DNA of 64,000 bases from Anaerolinea sp. (GTDB lineage Bacteria; Chloroflexota; Anaerolineae; Anaerolineales; Anaerolineaceae). The position numbers and the translations under genes are program-made. The stretch covers positions 1 to 64,000 of the forward strand of contig JARKPU010000017.1 of assembly GCA_029975055.1 (NCBI GenBank). Reading direction: 5' to 3'. The notes under the pieces are model-generated. The model was not told the DNA's origin. It saw only the letters and a program-made list of their open reading frames with translations, and did no database searches. Of this stretch, positions 8,590 to 17,523 are shown in pieces (the stretch's first letter is position 1; the number at the start of each line of letters is the position of its first letter).

Positions 8590-10356
8590 TTAATTCATCG
8601 AAACCGGCTCGAGGCGCTGCTGGATGGTGCACAGGCGGTGATAGAGGCCGCCCCGAGCGAACAACTCGGCGTGCGTGCCCTTCTCCACGATGCGCCGGCC
8701 CTCGAGGACGACGATCTGATCGGCGTTGCGGATGGTCGAGAGGCGGTGGGCGATGATGATGGTGGTGCGCCCGGCGATCAACCGCTCCAGGGCCTGCTGG
8801 ATGAGCAATTCCGTCTCGGTATCCACCGAAGAAGTGGCCTCATCGAGGATCAGGATGGGGGCATCCTTGAGCACCGCGCGGGCGATGGACAGGCGCTGTT
8901 TTTGCCCGCCCGAAAGCTTGATGCCGCGCTCGCCGATCAACGTGTCGTAACCGTCCGGTAAATCCATGATGAAGCTGTGCGCGTTGGCAATGCGCGCGGC
9001 TTCCACCATCTCGGCTTCGCTGGCATCGGGTCGGCCAAAGAGCAGGTTTTCACGCACCGTTCCGTGGAAGAGGAAGACATCCTGCAGCACAATGCTGATC
9101 TGCCGGCGCAGGCTTTCGAGCGTCAGGTCGCGGATATCATGCCCGTCGAGGGTGATCGAGCCGCGGTTCACGTCATAGAAGCGCGGGATGAGGCTGGCCA
9201 GGGTGGATTTGCCCACCCCGGTCGGCCCAACCAGGGCGACGACCTGCCGCGGGGGGATATCCAGGTTGATATCCTCCAGGACGGGGTCGCTGTCGATGTA
9301 TTCGAAGCCGACGTTCTTGAAGACGATATGGCCTTCGGCCCTGCCCGGCAGGGGGATGGCGCCGGTGCGCTTTTCCAGCTCGGGCTCTTCGGCCAGCAGG
9401 CCCGCCACGCGCTCCGCGCCGGCCATGGCGTTTTGCACGGCTTCCCAGGCGCCGCTGAGGTTGCGCACGGGCTGGTAGAACATCTCGAGGTAAAGGAAGA
9501 AAGCCACCAGATCGGCGACCGGGAGCACCTGCTGGAAGGCCAGCCGCCCGCCAAAGTAGATCACCACCAGCATGCCCAGGGAGGAGGTGAAATCGATGAA
9601 CGGCTGGAAGATGGCCATCAGGCGCAGAGCGCTCAGGTTGGCGTTCTTGTAAAGCTCCACCCCATTGCCGACCCGCCCGTATTCTTCATCTTCGCGGGTG
9701 AAGGCTTTGATCTCGCGGATGCCGGAAATATTATCGTTAAGAATGGCGTTCAACTCGCCCAACAGGCGCTGGCGTTCGACAAACTTGGGGCGCACGTATC
9801 GCGAGTAGAGGCGCAGGGCCACCAGCACCAGCGGGATCGGCACCAGGCAAAGCAGTGCCAGCATCCAGTTGATGTTGAACAGCACCAGGGTGATCGCCAC
9901 CAGGGTGATCAGGTTGACGAGCACATCCGGGATGGCATGGGCGATGAGCTGCTCGAAGAGGTCGGTGTCATTGATCACCCGCGACATCAACTGGCCGGTT
10001 TGCTTGTCTTCATAGAAGCGCAGCGAAAGGCGCTGGAGATGGTCGTAGATGAATTTGCGCAGATCGGCGACCACTCCCCAGCCGGCGATGTGAGCCATAT
10101 AGGAGCGCAGGTATTGCAGCACGCCGCGCACCAGGTAGACGGCAATCACAGCGATGGTGAGGGTGGTGATGAATTTGAGGGTTTGATCGCCGCCCTGCCG
10201 GTCGGTGACCGCAGTTATGAGCTGTTTGATGACCCACGGGATGATGAGCTGGACGCCGACCAGCGCCAGCATGCTGAAAACGGTGATGGCGAGCGCATTG
10301 ATATAGCGCCGGGCGAAGTTTAAGACAAGCTTGATGGGTTTCACGGGGGAAGTCAT
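8590..10356 (-). CDS. ABC exporter, fused permease and ATPase (half-transporter)
   Basis: The protein has 588 residues. A six-helix type-1 exporter membrane domain (about 15-320) is followed by an ATPase domain with Walker A GPTGVGKST, the LSGGQKQR signature, Walker B ILILDEATSSVD and the H-loop IIAHRLST. Such half-transporters work as dimers and export lipids, peptides or drugs; the substrate cannot be told from the sequence. It starts 44 bases after the HEAT-repeat gene on the same strand, so they are probably one operon. The coding end runs into the hairpin repeat array, which may end the transcript. Confidence 0.92.
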   Translation of the reverse strand: MTSPVKPIKLVLNFARRYINALAITVFSMLALVGVQLIIPWVIKQLITAVTDRQGGDQTLKFITTLTIAVIAVYLVRGVLQYLRSYMAHIAGWGVVADLRKFIYDHLQRLSLRFYEDKQTGQLMSRVINDTDLFEQLIAHAIPDVLVNLITLVAITLVLFNINWMLALLCLVPIPLVLVALRLYSRYVRPKFVERQRLLGELNAILNDNISGIREIKAFTREDEEYGRVGNGVELYKNANLSALRLMAIFQPFIDFTSSLGMLVVIYFGGRLAFQQVLPVADLVAFFLYLEMFYQPVRNLSGAWEAVQNAMAGAERVAGLLAEEPELEKRTGAIPLPGRAEGHIVFKNVGFEYIDSDPVLEDINLDIPPRQVVALVGPTGVGKSTLASLIPRFYDVNRGSITLDGHDIRDLTLESLRRQISIVLQDVFLFHGTVRENLLFGRPDASEAEMVEAARIANAHSFIMDLPDGYDTLIGERGIKLSGGQKQRLSIARAVLKDAPILILDEATSSVDTETELLIQQALERLIAGRTTIIIAHRLSTIRNADQIVVLEGRRIVEKGTHAELFARGGLYHRLCTIQQRLEPVSMN

Positions 10357-10400
10357 ACCTTTAGCCGACAGATAGTTTAAAGCGAAGCCAACCGTCTATT

Positions 10401-12131
10401 TTACTTGAAATCCAGCCCAATGCCAGTATCCAGGTGGTACGACTCGTCGCGGTGGCAATCGGAGGAGCGCACGTTATCGACGTGGCTTTCGTGGTCGACA
10501 TGCTTTTCGGTAATGCGCTCTTGCTGGCTGAGGATGCGCCGCTTTTGCGTGGTATCCAGCCGGTCGGAGTGGTACATTTGGAGGAGGGCGCTGGCGGCAT
10601 CCTGGCGGATGTTGCGGTCGTTTGCCTTGAGGAGTTGAATCAAGGGGTCCACGGCGCGCGGGTCGCCAATGCCGCCCAGGCCGATGGCGGCGGCCTGGCA
10701 GACGGCCTCCGATTTGTTGTTGAGCAGTTCGAGCAGGTACTGGACGGCGCGCGGGTCGCCGATCTTCCCAAGCGCAAGCGCCGCCTGGCAGGTGAGCAGC
10801 GGGTCTTCGAGGGCGGTAATGAGCGGCCAGACGGCGCGCGTATCGCCCAGCCTGCCGAGGATGCGCGCGGCGCATTCGTTGACCGGGGGTTGGGCGGTCT
10901 GCAACACTTCGATCATCGGCAAAACCGCCGGGGCGCCGATGCGCGCGATGATGTCGATGACGGTTTCCTGCAGTTCGGGGTCGGGTTCGCGCAAGAGTTG
11001 AACCAGCGCGGGGATTCCCAGCGCGCCGATGTTCACCAGTGAGGCCGCGCCCGCATGGACAAGCTCTTCATCGCGGCTCTTGATGGCGCTGATTAAAATC
11101 GGCACGGCTTTGGGGTCGCCGGTGTGCCCCAGCGCGCGCGTGACGGCGCGGCGCACATCGCGGTCGTCATCCCGAGAGGCCGCCAGCAGGGCTTCGAGGG
11201 CCTGCGGAGCGCCGGCCTGTTCCAGCGCTTCGGCGGCGGCGCGGCGCACCTGGTTGTCGGCGTCGTGGAGCAGTTTCACCAGCGGTTCGACCACCTGCGC
11301 GGAGCCGACCCGCCCCAGCGCCAGGGCTGCCGAGCGGCGCACTTCGACGCTCCGGTCGGAGAGCGAGCGAACGAGCGGACGGATCGCCTCGCGGCCCGGG
11401 CCGACGGCGCGCTCCCAGTTTTGGATGGCGACGAAGTACACGGCCTGTTCGGCGGGGGTGGTGGGGTGCCACCCCAGCGCTTCGAGGGCCTCAGCGGCGC
11501 TCTTACGCACGGCGGAGTTTTCATCTTCCAGCGCCGTGTACAGCGGACGGATGCCCCGGCCTTCGCCCAGGCGCCCAAGGGCTGCGGCGGCCATTTCGCG
11601 CACTTCGGGGGCCGGGTCGCGCAGAGAGAGGATGAGGTTTTCGAGCGGCAGCCCGCGTTGAGCGGCCTCGAGGCGCGGGCCAAGGCGGCCAAGCGCCCAG
11701 GCGGCTGCCCGCCTGACGGGCATGACCGGGTCTTTGAGGGTTGCAACCAGCGGGTCCACCGGCAGGCGCAGGTAAGCGGGTTCGTTGAGGGTGGCGCCGA
11801 TCCGCCCGAGGGCGCGCGCCGCGCCTTCGCGCAGGCGCTCTTGCTGAGAGCGCAGGGCGGTGATGAGCGGCAGCACCGCGCTCGGGCCGAGAGCGCCCAG
11901 CGCCTGCACAACCGCGGCGGTGACGGAATAGTCTTTATCATCCAGGGCGGCGATGAGGGGCTGGATAAGCCCCGTGTGTGCTTCGGCCGGGATGGTTTCG
12001 GCAAGCTCCGCCAGCGCCTGCGCGGCATCTTTGCGCACTTGCGCGTCTTTGTGCTTCAACGCGCCGAGCAGGCCTTTCAGGTCGCGCCTGGCTTTCAACC
12101 TGTTCACGTCCGGCCCTTTGAAGATGCCCAT
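10401..12131 (-). CDS. HEAT-repeat (PBS lyase-like) scaffold protein
   Basis: The protein has about 576 residues and is made almost wholly of tandem helical repeats of about 31-37 residues, each with the pattern D-x-x-V-R-x-x-A-A-x-A-L-G-x-L/I-G and a following PLI or LVxLL helix. These are the hallmarks of PBS lyase HEAT-like repeats. They usually make protein-binding superhelices; the partner is unknown. The last 50 residues depart from the repeat pattern and are polar and rich in His and Asp. I chose the ATG at 12131 (MGIFKGPDVNRLK), as 23 residues upstream do not look like a conserved start. It precedes the ABC exporter gene. Confidence 0.85.
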   Translation of the reverse strand: MGIFKGPDVNRLKARRDLKGLLGALKHKDAQVRKDAAQALAELAETIPAEAHTGLIQPLIAALDDKDYSVTAAVVQALGALGPSAVLPLITALRSQQERLREGAARALGRIGATLNEPAYLRLPVDPLVATLKDPVMPVRRAAAWALGRLGPRLEAAQRGLPLENLILSLRDPAPEVREMAAAALGRLGEGRGIRPLYTALEDENSAVRKSAAEALEALGWHPTTPAEQAVYFVAIQNWERAVGPGREAIRPLVRSLSDRSVEVRRSAALALGRVGSAQVVEPLVKLLHDADNQVRRAAAEALEQAGAPQALEALLAASRDDDRDVRRAVTRALGHTGDPKAVPILISAIKSRDEELVHAGAASLVNIGALGIPALVQLLREPDPELQETVIDIIARIGAPAVLPMIEVLQTAQPPVNECAARILGRLGDTRAVWPLITALEDPLLTCQAALALGKIGDPRAVQYLLELLNNKSEAVCQAAAIGLGGIGDPRAVDPLIQLLKANDRNIRQDAASALLQMYHSDRLDTTQKRRILSQQERITEKHVDHESHVDNVRSSDCHRDESYHLDTGIGLDFK

Positions 12132-12435
12132 ACGCAGAATTAAAGCATGGTTGCGGGTGAGAGTCAAACGCTTTGGGCGGGGAATGCAGGGCGAAAGCAT
12201 TCTTCCTGCTGGCGGTTATCACCGTTGCAAATCTGGCGCGAAGCCTGCCTGCGCAGGTTCCTGCGGCCGGTGAAGGGCGGCTTTGCTCACCTTTTGAGGG
12301 GGCAGTCTCCCGTAGCAGCAGATGGCGAGCGGCATGGCCTTCGTTCAACACGACCTGCCTGCGCGGAATGCAGGGCGGCAGTGTTTTGATTCACAGCCGA
12401 AACGGTATAATTCCGATGGCAAAGGAGGAATCGCG
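12132..12435. other. Intergenic region between divergent genes
   Basis: This gap of about 304 bases separates the HEAT-repeat gene (minus strand) from a GNAT gene (plus strand). I see a 13-base direct repeat, GGAATGCAGGGCG, at 12181-12193 and 12365-12377, both in similar GC-rich surroundings, and a partly palindromic CCTGCCTGCGCAGG near 12244. Open frames crossing the gap do not look like proteins. AAAGGAGG at its end is the ribosome-binding site of the GNAT gene. I see no clear RNA gene or promoter pair. Confidence 0.5.
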
Positions 12436-13017
12436 GTGAGCACAGACCAGGCCTATCAATTTCACCTGTTGACGCCTGACCGCTGGGACGATTTCGAGAA
12501 GCTGTTTGGCAAAGGCGGGGCGTTCGCAGGCTGCTGGTGCCAGTGGTGGTTCGAGACGACCGCCGAATTCGAGACGATGAAAGGCGAGACCAACCGCCGG
12601 GCCATGCGCGGTCGCGTGGAGGCCGGGCAGGTGCCTGGCATGCTGGCTTACCTGGGCGATGAACCGGTGGGTTGGTGCGCTTTTGGGCCGCGCGATGCCT
12701 ACCCGCGCCTGCAGCGCTCGCGATCGCTCAAACCGCTGGATGATCAGCCGGTCTGGTCGGTGGTGTGCTTTTACGTGGCGCGCGCCTACCGCCGCCGGGG
12801 ACTGACCTCGGCGCTGCTCGGCGCGGTGATCGAAGAGGTGCGCCGGCAAGGCGGTAAAATCATCGAGGGGTATCCCAACCTGCCCAAACCGGGCGCCGGG
12901 GCCGACGTGGACGCTTTTATCTACATGGGCATGGCGAGCGCGTTCGAGAAGGCGGGCTTCCGGCAGGCGGCGCGCGCCGGCTCGCGGCGGGTGATCATGC
13001 GCTATACGATCGATTGA
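12436..13017 (+). CDS. GNAT-family N-acetyltransferase
   Basis: The protein has about 193 residues. The N-terminal part has the Cys/Trp-rich motif GCWCQWW found in one GNAT subgroup. The acetyl-CoA site is VCFYVARAYRRRGLTSALL, followed by a helix and EGYPN. The C-terminal segment (FIYMGMASAFEKAGF) is the usual strand-loop of that subgroup. The substrate is unknown. I set the start at the GTG at 12436, because AAAGGAGG lies seven bases upstream and the residues from there on match a domain start; the frame is open for another 38 codons. A DUF5680 gene follows after 28 bases. Confidence 0.82.
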   Translation: MSTDQAYQFHLLTPDRWDDFEKLFGKGGAFAGCWCQWWFETTAEFETMKGETNRRAMRGRVEAGQVPGMLAYLGDEPVGWCAFGPRDAYPRLQRSRSLKPLDDQPVWSVVCFYVARAYRRRGLTSALLGAVIEEVRRQGGKIIEGYPNLPKPGAGADVDAFIYMGMASAFEKAGFRQAARAGSRRVIMRYTID

Positions 13018-13045
13018 GCTTCAGCTTACTGAGAAGGAGAGCCTG

Positions 13046-13498
13046 ATGGAACCAAACGAATTCGCCGCGTTTCTCGTGCGGGCAAAGCGGGCCGCCTATG
13101 CATCGGGCGCAGAGCCTGCGGCGGGGCCTCGCCCGGCATCGCGTGACCTGCCCTACCAGGAAGGTGATTGGTATTACCTCGATTCCTACCTGGGCGGCAA
13201 GAACTTCATCGGCGAGGAGGCCGTGTGGCAGGCCGGGGCGCCGGTGTGGGGAATGAATTATTACGGCTGGATGGCGGCCGCAGAAATTCCGCCGGGGTTT
13301 TCGCCGTTCCTCAAGGAGGCGCTCATGCACGTGCCTGCCGAAGCGCCGTTCCGCGGGCCTGCCGTTTATCGTTCCGGGCGCTTGGCATATTTCTGCCGCT
13401 GGGAGGGCGAACTGCGCGGGTTCCATGGGAGCGAGTGGATCGAGTTCGACGGGCAGCGGGTGTATGAACTGCGTTTCCACGGGGGAGAAATCCGGTGA
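13046..13498 (+). CDS. DUF5680 family protein
   Basis: The protein has 150 residues, soluble and single-domain. Conserved DUF5680 features can be read through the chain: an N-terminal FLVRAKRAAYASG helix, GDWYYLDSYLGG, the strongly conserved GEEAVW, MNYYGWM, a FLKEAL helix and a C-terminal YELRFHGGEI. No catalytic function has been established for this family to my knowledge. A ribosome-binding site (AAGGAGAG) lies six bases before the ATG. The last codons overlap the start of the HD-domain gene, so the two are likely made together. Confidence 0.75.
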   Translation: MEPNEFAAFLVRAKRAAYASGAEPAAGPRPASRDLPYQEGDWYYLDSYLGGKNFIGEEAVWQAGAPVWGMNYYGWMAAAEIPPGFSPFLKEALMHVPAEAPFRGPAVYRSGRLAYFCRWEGELRGFHGSEWIEFDGQRVYELRFHGGEIR

Positions 13499-14097
13499 GC
13501 CGCATGGAGAAGAAAACCGAGCTCAACGAGGGCCTGCTCGAAAGCCTGGCGGCCGAACCGCTCCTGGCGGCGTATGTGGAGATCAACCACCTGAAGCAGC
13601 TCTACCGGCAGGGCTGGCTGCGGGCGGGCATCTCGCGCGAAGCGTGTGAATCGGTGGCCGAGCACATCTTTGGGATGGCGATGCTGGCCTGGCTGGTGAT
13701 CGGCGCCGGCCTGGCCGAAGGGGTGGACCGCGAGAAGACTCTGCGCATGGTGCTGGCGCACGAGTTGGGCGAAATCTATGTGGGTGATATCATCCCCAGC
13801 GACGGGGTGCCCGCCGAAGAGAAGCAGCGCCTCGAGCGCGAGGCGGTGGAGAAGGTGACGGGCAGGCTGCCGGGCGGTGAGGAGCTGGCCGCCTTGTGGG
13901 AGGAATTCGAAGCCGGGCAAACGCCCGAAGCCCGCTTGACGCGCCAGCTCGACAGGCTGGAGATGGCTCTCCAGGCGATGGTATATCAGAAGCAGGGCCT
14001 GGGGCGCGGGATGGACAGCTTCTTCCGCTCGGCCAAAAAAGCTGTGCGTTCACCGGAGCTTGCCGTCCTGTTGGAGCAGGCGCAGAACCTGCGCTGA
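13495..14097 (+). CDS. HD-domain hydrolase (YfbR/HDDC2-like)
   Basis: The protein has 200 residues from the GTG at 13495, or 197 from the ATG at 13504. It matches the HD_3 group of 5'-nucleotidase-like phosphohydrolases: the first metal His is H57 in ESVAEHIFGMA, and IYVGD carries D98. The central HD doublet reads His-Glu (H89-E90 in VLAHELGE) instead of His-Asp, a conservative change at a metal ligand. Family members remove phosphate from deoxynucleoside monophosphates; this substrate is inferred only. The start codon overlaps the DUF5680 stop. An imperfect inverted repeat at 14112-14143 lies just after the stop. Confidence 0.75.
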   Translation: MSRMEKKTELNEGLLESLAAEPLLAAYVEINHLKQLYRQGWLRAGISREACESVAEHIFGMAMLAWLVIGAGLAEGVDREKTLRMVLAHELGEIYVGDIIPSDGVPAEEKQRLEREAVEKVTGRLPGGEELAALWEEFEAGQTPEARLTRQLDRLEMALQAMVYQKQGLGRGMDSFFRSAKKAVRSPELAVLLEQAQNLR

Positions 14098-14455
14098 ACG
14101 GCACGGTCTCGGGTTTTCCCCTTCCTGTCGGGAAGGGGGAAAAAGGGGGGATGGGTGAGCAGTTTTAGAAAATTTGTATATAATTAAAAACAGTACAATA
14201 TGTGGCGGTGACTCGCCAGAGTCACGCCACATATAAGGTTCGCCTGTTTCATTATGGCCGGGCCGGCCGCTGGCTGTGGTTCTCTTTTCTGCCATATGCG
14301 GGTGAAACCCTGCAATGTTCAGAAAATAGAACTCGTCCAGGACCGGCAGGTTTACGCACAGGGGGAGGCGCACAGGTTGTCCGCCGGGCGGCAGGTTCCC
14401 TGGGTTGAGGTGATATGCCAGGTCTGAGGATTCCCAGCCGGTAAAGGAAGCCAGG
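14098..14455 (+). promoter_or_regulatory. Long leader with a strong 5' hairpin, upstream of a membrane protein gene
   Basis: This stretch of about 358 bases has no credible protein. At 14112-14143 there is a C/G-rich inverted repeat (TTTTCCCCTTCC with GGGAAGGGGGAAAA). An AT-rich segment follows with TATAAT at 14179-14184. Soon after it lies a 16-bp stem with one bulged base: left arm 14198-14214, loop GCCA, right arm 14219-14234 (GAGTCACGCCACATAT). About 220 further GC-rich bases precede the ATG at 14456. It could be a regulatory leader or a small RNA gene; it matches no riboswitch consensus that I recognise. Confidence 0.5.
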
Positions 14456-15139
14456 ATGCTGCAGAGCTTACTCCGCGGGCTGGCGCACAGTTCCCTTTAC
14501 CGGGATTTTCGATTCCAAATTCGCCTCACGGTGGTGGTCGGCGCGCTCTTTGTGTTCGTGTTCCCCAGCCTGGTAGGGATGAACCTGTTTTACCTGGATC
14601 TCTTCTCGGGGCATCCCGACCTGCGCGGCTTCCCGGAGCAGCCCGCCGCGCTGGCCGCGTTCATCAACCTGGCCGGCGACGCTGCCGTGCGCGAAGTGGT
14701 GCTCGGGCTGGTGTTCTCGGCCGGGTTGATCTGCATCCTTGGGGCTTGCCACGGCGAGGCCAGGCTTGCTCCGCTGTTGAACGCGCTCGGGCTGCTGCTG
14801 GTGATGTACTCGCTCTACTTTCTGCTGGTGGCATCCGACCGGTGCATCCCGGGGTTGGGTTGCAGCCGTGAGTTCTTCTTCACCGCAGCCGGGCTGGCAG
14901 GGGCGTTTGGCCTGGGGGCGGTGATGATTGCCCACAGCCCGCGCCGTATGGCAGCCTGGTTCGCGCTGCCTTATATCCCGCTCCTGATCTACCAGGATTA
15001 CCTCTGGCTGGTGACTCTGGCGCGCACGCCGCGCATTGTCCTTTCCTGGGAGACTACCTTCGCCGTCTTGCTGGGGTTCATCACCATGTTGATCCCCATC
15101 CTGCTTGCGCTGATCCGCTTCACCCCTCGGCGCAGTTGA
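14456..15139 (+). CDS. Integral membrane protein of unknown function
   Basis: The protein has 227 residues with about six membrane segments, a short cytoplasmic N-terminus and a Cys pair (RCIPGLGC) in one external loop. I recognise no family. The ATG at 14456 has a weak AAAGGAAG site. The gene stands alone behind a long structured leader and ahead of the phosphorylase gene, which has its own -10 box. The two extracytoplasmic cysteines might form a disulfide; that is inference. Confidence 0.6.
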   Translation: MLQSLLRGLAHSSLYRDFRFQIRLTVVVGALFVFVFPSLVGMNLFYLDLFSGHPDLRGFPEQPAALAAFINLAGDAAVREVVLGLVFSAGLICILGACHGEARLAPLLNALGLLLVMYSLYFLLVASDRCIPGLGCSREFFFTAAGLAGAFGLGAVMIAHSPRRMAAWFALPYIPLLIYQDYLWLVTLARTPRIVLSWETTFAVLLGFITMLIPILLALIRFTPRRS

Positions 15140-15293
15140 GAGGCCCCCTTACACCCGTCTTGTAAATCGGAGAACGATACGTGGATATGGTATAATCCGC
15201 GCGCCTGTGCACGTTACGTTGATATTTGTATTGGAATGAACACACTCGGCGGGCAGCCTCATGAAAACCCGGCGATGATAGGAAGCCAGACCC

Positions 15294-17480
15294 ATGAATT
15301 TAGTTCGTGAAGTCCCCAATCATTTCAGCCTTCCCAGGCGCATCCTGCGCCTGGGCGAACTGGCGTATAACCTGTGGTGGGTGTGGAACCCCGACGCCCA
15401 GCGGTTGTTCTCGCAGATCGACCGCACATTATGGGAGAAGGTGTATCACAACCCGGTCGCCTTCTTGCGGCGGGTGGAACGCGCCAGCCTGAACGCGGCG
15501 ACCAACGACCGCTATTACCTCGAAGCCTATGACCGGGTGACGCGCGAGTTCGATCAGTACATGGAAGCCGAGGACACCTGGTTCAAACGCAACCAGCCCG
15601 CGCCCGGCGAGCACCAGGTGGCTTACTTCTCCTTTGAATTTGGCCTGCATGAATCCCTGCCGGTCTATGCCGGCGGCCTGGGCGTGCTCTCCGGCGACCA
15701 TTTGAAAGAGGCCAGCGACATGGGCCTGCCGCTGGTGGGCGTGGGTTTCTATTACACCCAGGGGTACTTCTCTCAGCACATCACCGAAGACGGCTGGCAG
15801 GAGACGCGCGCCTTGATGCTCAACCATGAAGACTTGCCCGTGGTGCGGCTGGCGCACGAAGACGGCTCGCCGTTGATGGTGAACGTCACCCTGGCGGGGC
15901 GTAAAGTCTTTGCGCGCATTTTACAGGTGCAGGTCGGGCGCGTGCCGCTGTATCTGCTCGACACAGACGTGGAGGTGAACAACCCGGCCGACCGGATGCT
16001 GACGGCCCGCCTTTACACCAGCGACCAGGAAGTGCGCATCTCGCAGGAGATCTTGCTTGGCATGGGCGGGGTGCGGGCGCTCCATGAAGTGGGGGTGAAG
16101 CCGACCGTCTGGCACATGAACGAAGGCCACTCGGCATTTATGACGCTGCAGCGCCTGCGTGAGATGGTGGCTGCCAATATGAGCTTCGAGCAGGCGGTGG
16201 AGGAGGTGCGCAAGACGAACATCTTCACCACGCACACGCCTGTGCCGGCGGGAAACGATGAATTTGCCATCTGGTTGATCGACAAATACCTGGCGAATAT
16301 CTGGACCGAGTTGAAGATCGACCGCGAACAGTTGATCGACCTGGGCCGCAACGCCCAGGATTGGGGCGAGACCTTCTCCATGCCGGTGCTGGCGCTGCAT
16401 CTTTCGGCCAAGGCCAACGGGGTTTCGGAACTGCACGGGCGCGTCTCGAGGCGTATGTGGAATAAGCTCTGGCCTGGCCGCCGCGAAGAGGATGTGCCTA
16501 TCTCGCACATCACCAACGGTGTGCACGCCCCCACCTGGATGGCGCGGCGCATGCGCATCCTGTTCGATCATTACCTGGGGCCGAACTGGCTGGACCACAT
16601 TGACGACCCCGATATGTGGGCGATCATCGACAGCATCCCCGATGCCGAAATCTGGGCGGTGCGCCGCCATTTGAAGAACAAGCTGGTGCTGTATGCGATC
16701 GAGCGCGCCAGGCGGCAATGGGTGGCCGGGGGCTTCCACCCGGTGCAGGTGGTGGCGGGCGGGGTTCTGCTGGAACCCTATTCGCTGACGCTCGGGTTTG
16801 CGCGCCGGTTTGCCACCTACAAGCGCGCCAACCTGCTGCTGCGCGACGTGGACCGCCTGATCCGCATCCTCACCAACAGCACCCGCCCGGTGCAGGTGAT
16901 CTACGCCGGCAAGGCTCACCCGGCGGATGAACCGGGGAAGATGCTCATCCAGGAAGTCTATCGCGCCGTGAAGGACGCGCGCTGCGGTGGACGGCTGGTT
17001 TTCCTGGAGGATTACGATATGAACCTCGCGCGCCTGCTGGTGCAGGGCGTGGATGTGTGGGTCAACACCCCGCGCAGGCCGAACGAAGCCTCGGGTACCT
17101 CAGGGATGAAAGCCGCGATGAACGGCGTGATCAACTGCTCGGTGCTGGACGGCTGGTGGTGCGAAGGCTACAACGGCAGCAACGGCTGGGCAATCGGCCG
17201 CGACTTCGATTATGAAGATTACGAAGCGCAAGACAGCGCCGACGCGGAAAGCCTGTACGACACGCTCGAGAATGAGATTATCCCGCTCTATTACACCACG
17301 CGCGGCTACGATGACCTTCCGCACGGCTGGATCGAAAAGATTAAAGAGTCGATCCGCACGCTGGCACCGCAGTTCAGCACCCGGCGCATGCTCACCGAGT
17401 ATATGACGCAGGCCTATCGGCCGGCGATGGAAGCCTTTGATGCCTCGCGGAAGGCGGCTAAACCGGAAAAGAAGAAGTAG
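15294..17480 (+). CDS. glgP: Alpha-glucan (glycogen/maltodextrin) phosphorylase
   Basis: The protein has 728 residues, shorter than the classic 800-850-residue phosphorylases and close to the Thermus-type short form with an N-terminal region starting VREVPNHFSLPRR. It should cleave alpha-1,4-glucans with phosphate to give glucose-1-phosphate in the cytoplasm. The pyridoxal phosphate site is clear: NEASGTSGMKAAMNG with the cofactor lysine, followed by VLDGWWCEGYNG. The substrate side has FEFGLHESLPVYAGGLG and HMNEGHSAF. A TATAAT box at 15191-15196 may be its promoter. The ATG follows AGGAAG by seven bases. RNase Z follows after 43 bases. Confidence 0.94.
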   Translation: MNLVREVPNHFSLPRRILRLGELAYNLWWVWNPDAQRLFSQIDRTLWEKVYHNPVAFLRRVERASLNAATNDRYYLEAYDRVTREFDQYMEAEDTWFKRNQPAPGEHQVAYFSFEFGLHESLPVYAGGLGVLSGDHLKEASDMGLPLVGVGFYYTQGYFSQHITEDGWQETRALMLNHEDLPVVRLAHEDGSPLMVNVTLAGRKVFARILQVQVGRVPLYLLDTDVEVNNPADRMLTARLYTSDQEVRISQEILLGMGGVRALHEVGVKPTVWHMNEGHSAFMTLQRLREMVAANMSFEQAVEEVRKTNIFTTHTPVPAGNDEFAIWLIDKYLANIWTELKIDREQLIDLGRNAQDWGETFSMPVLALHLSAKANGVSELHGRVSRRMWNKLWPGRREEDVPISHITNGVHAPTWMARRMRILFDHYLGPNWLDHIDDPDMWAIIDSIPDAEIWAVRRHLKNKLVLYAIERARRQWVAGGFHPVQVVAGGVLLEPYSLTLGFARRFATYKRANLLLRDVDRLIRILTNSTRPVQVIYAGKAHPADEPGKMLIQEVYRAVKDARCGGRLVFLEDYDMNLARLLVQGVDVWVNTPRRPNEASGTSGMKAAMNGVINCSVLDGWWCEGYNGSNGWAIGRDFDYEDYEAQDSADAESLYDTLENEIIPLYYTTRGYDDLPHGWIEKIKESIRTLAPQFSTRRMLTEYMTQAYRPAMEAFDASRKAAKPEKKK

Positions 17481-17523
17481 ATACGGGCTGGACCGGACGC
17501 GATCCATGCCGGGGTGGTGATGA

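Noticed and set aside
14112..14143. Intrinsic terminator after the HD gene
   Set aside because: The stem is acceptable but no T-run follows on either strand; it is kept only as part of the leader description.
14400..14470. Signal recognition particle RNA, suggested by CCAGGTC and GGAAGCCAG words
   Set aside because: The conserved order and loop of SRP RNA (GGUCAGGUCCGGAAGGAAGC) is not present; the match is only a few short words and part is the ribosome-binding site.
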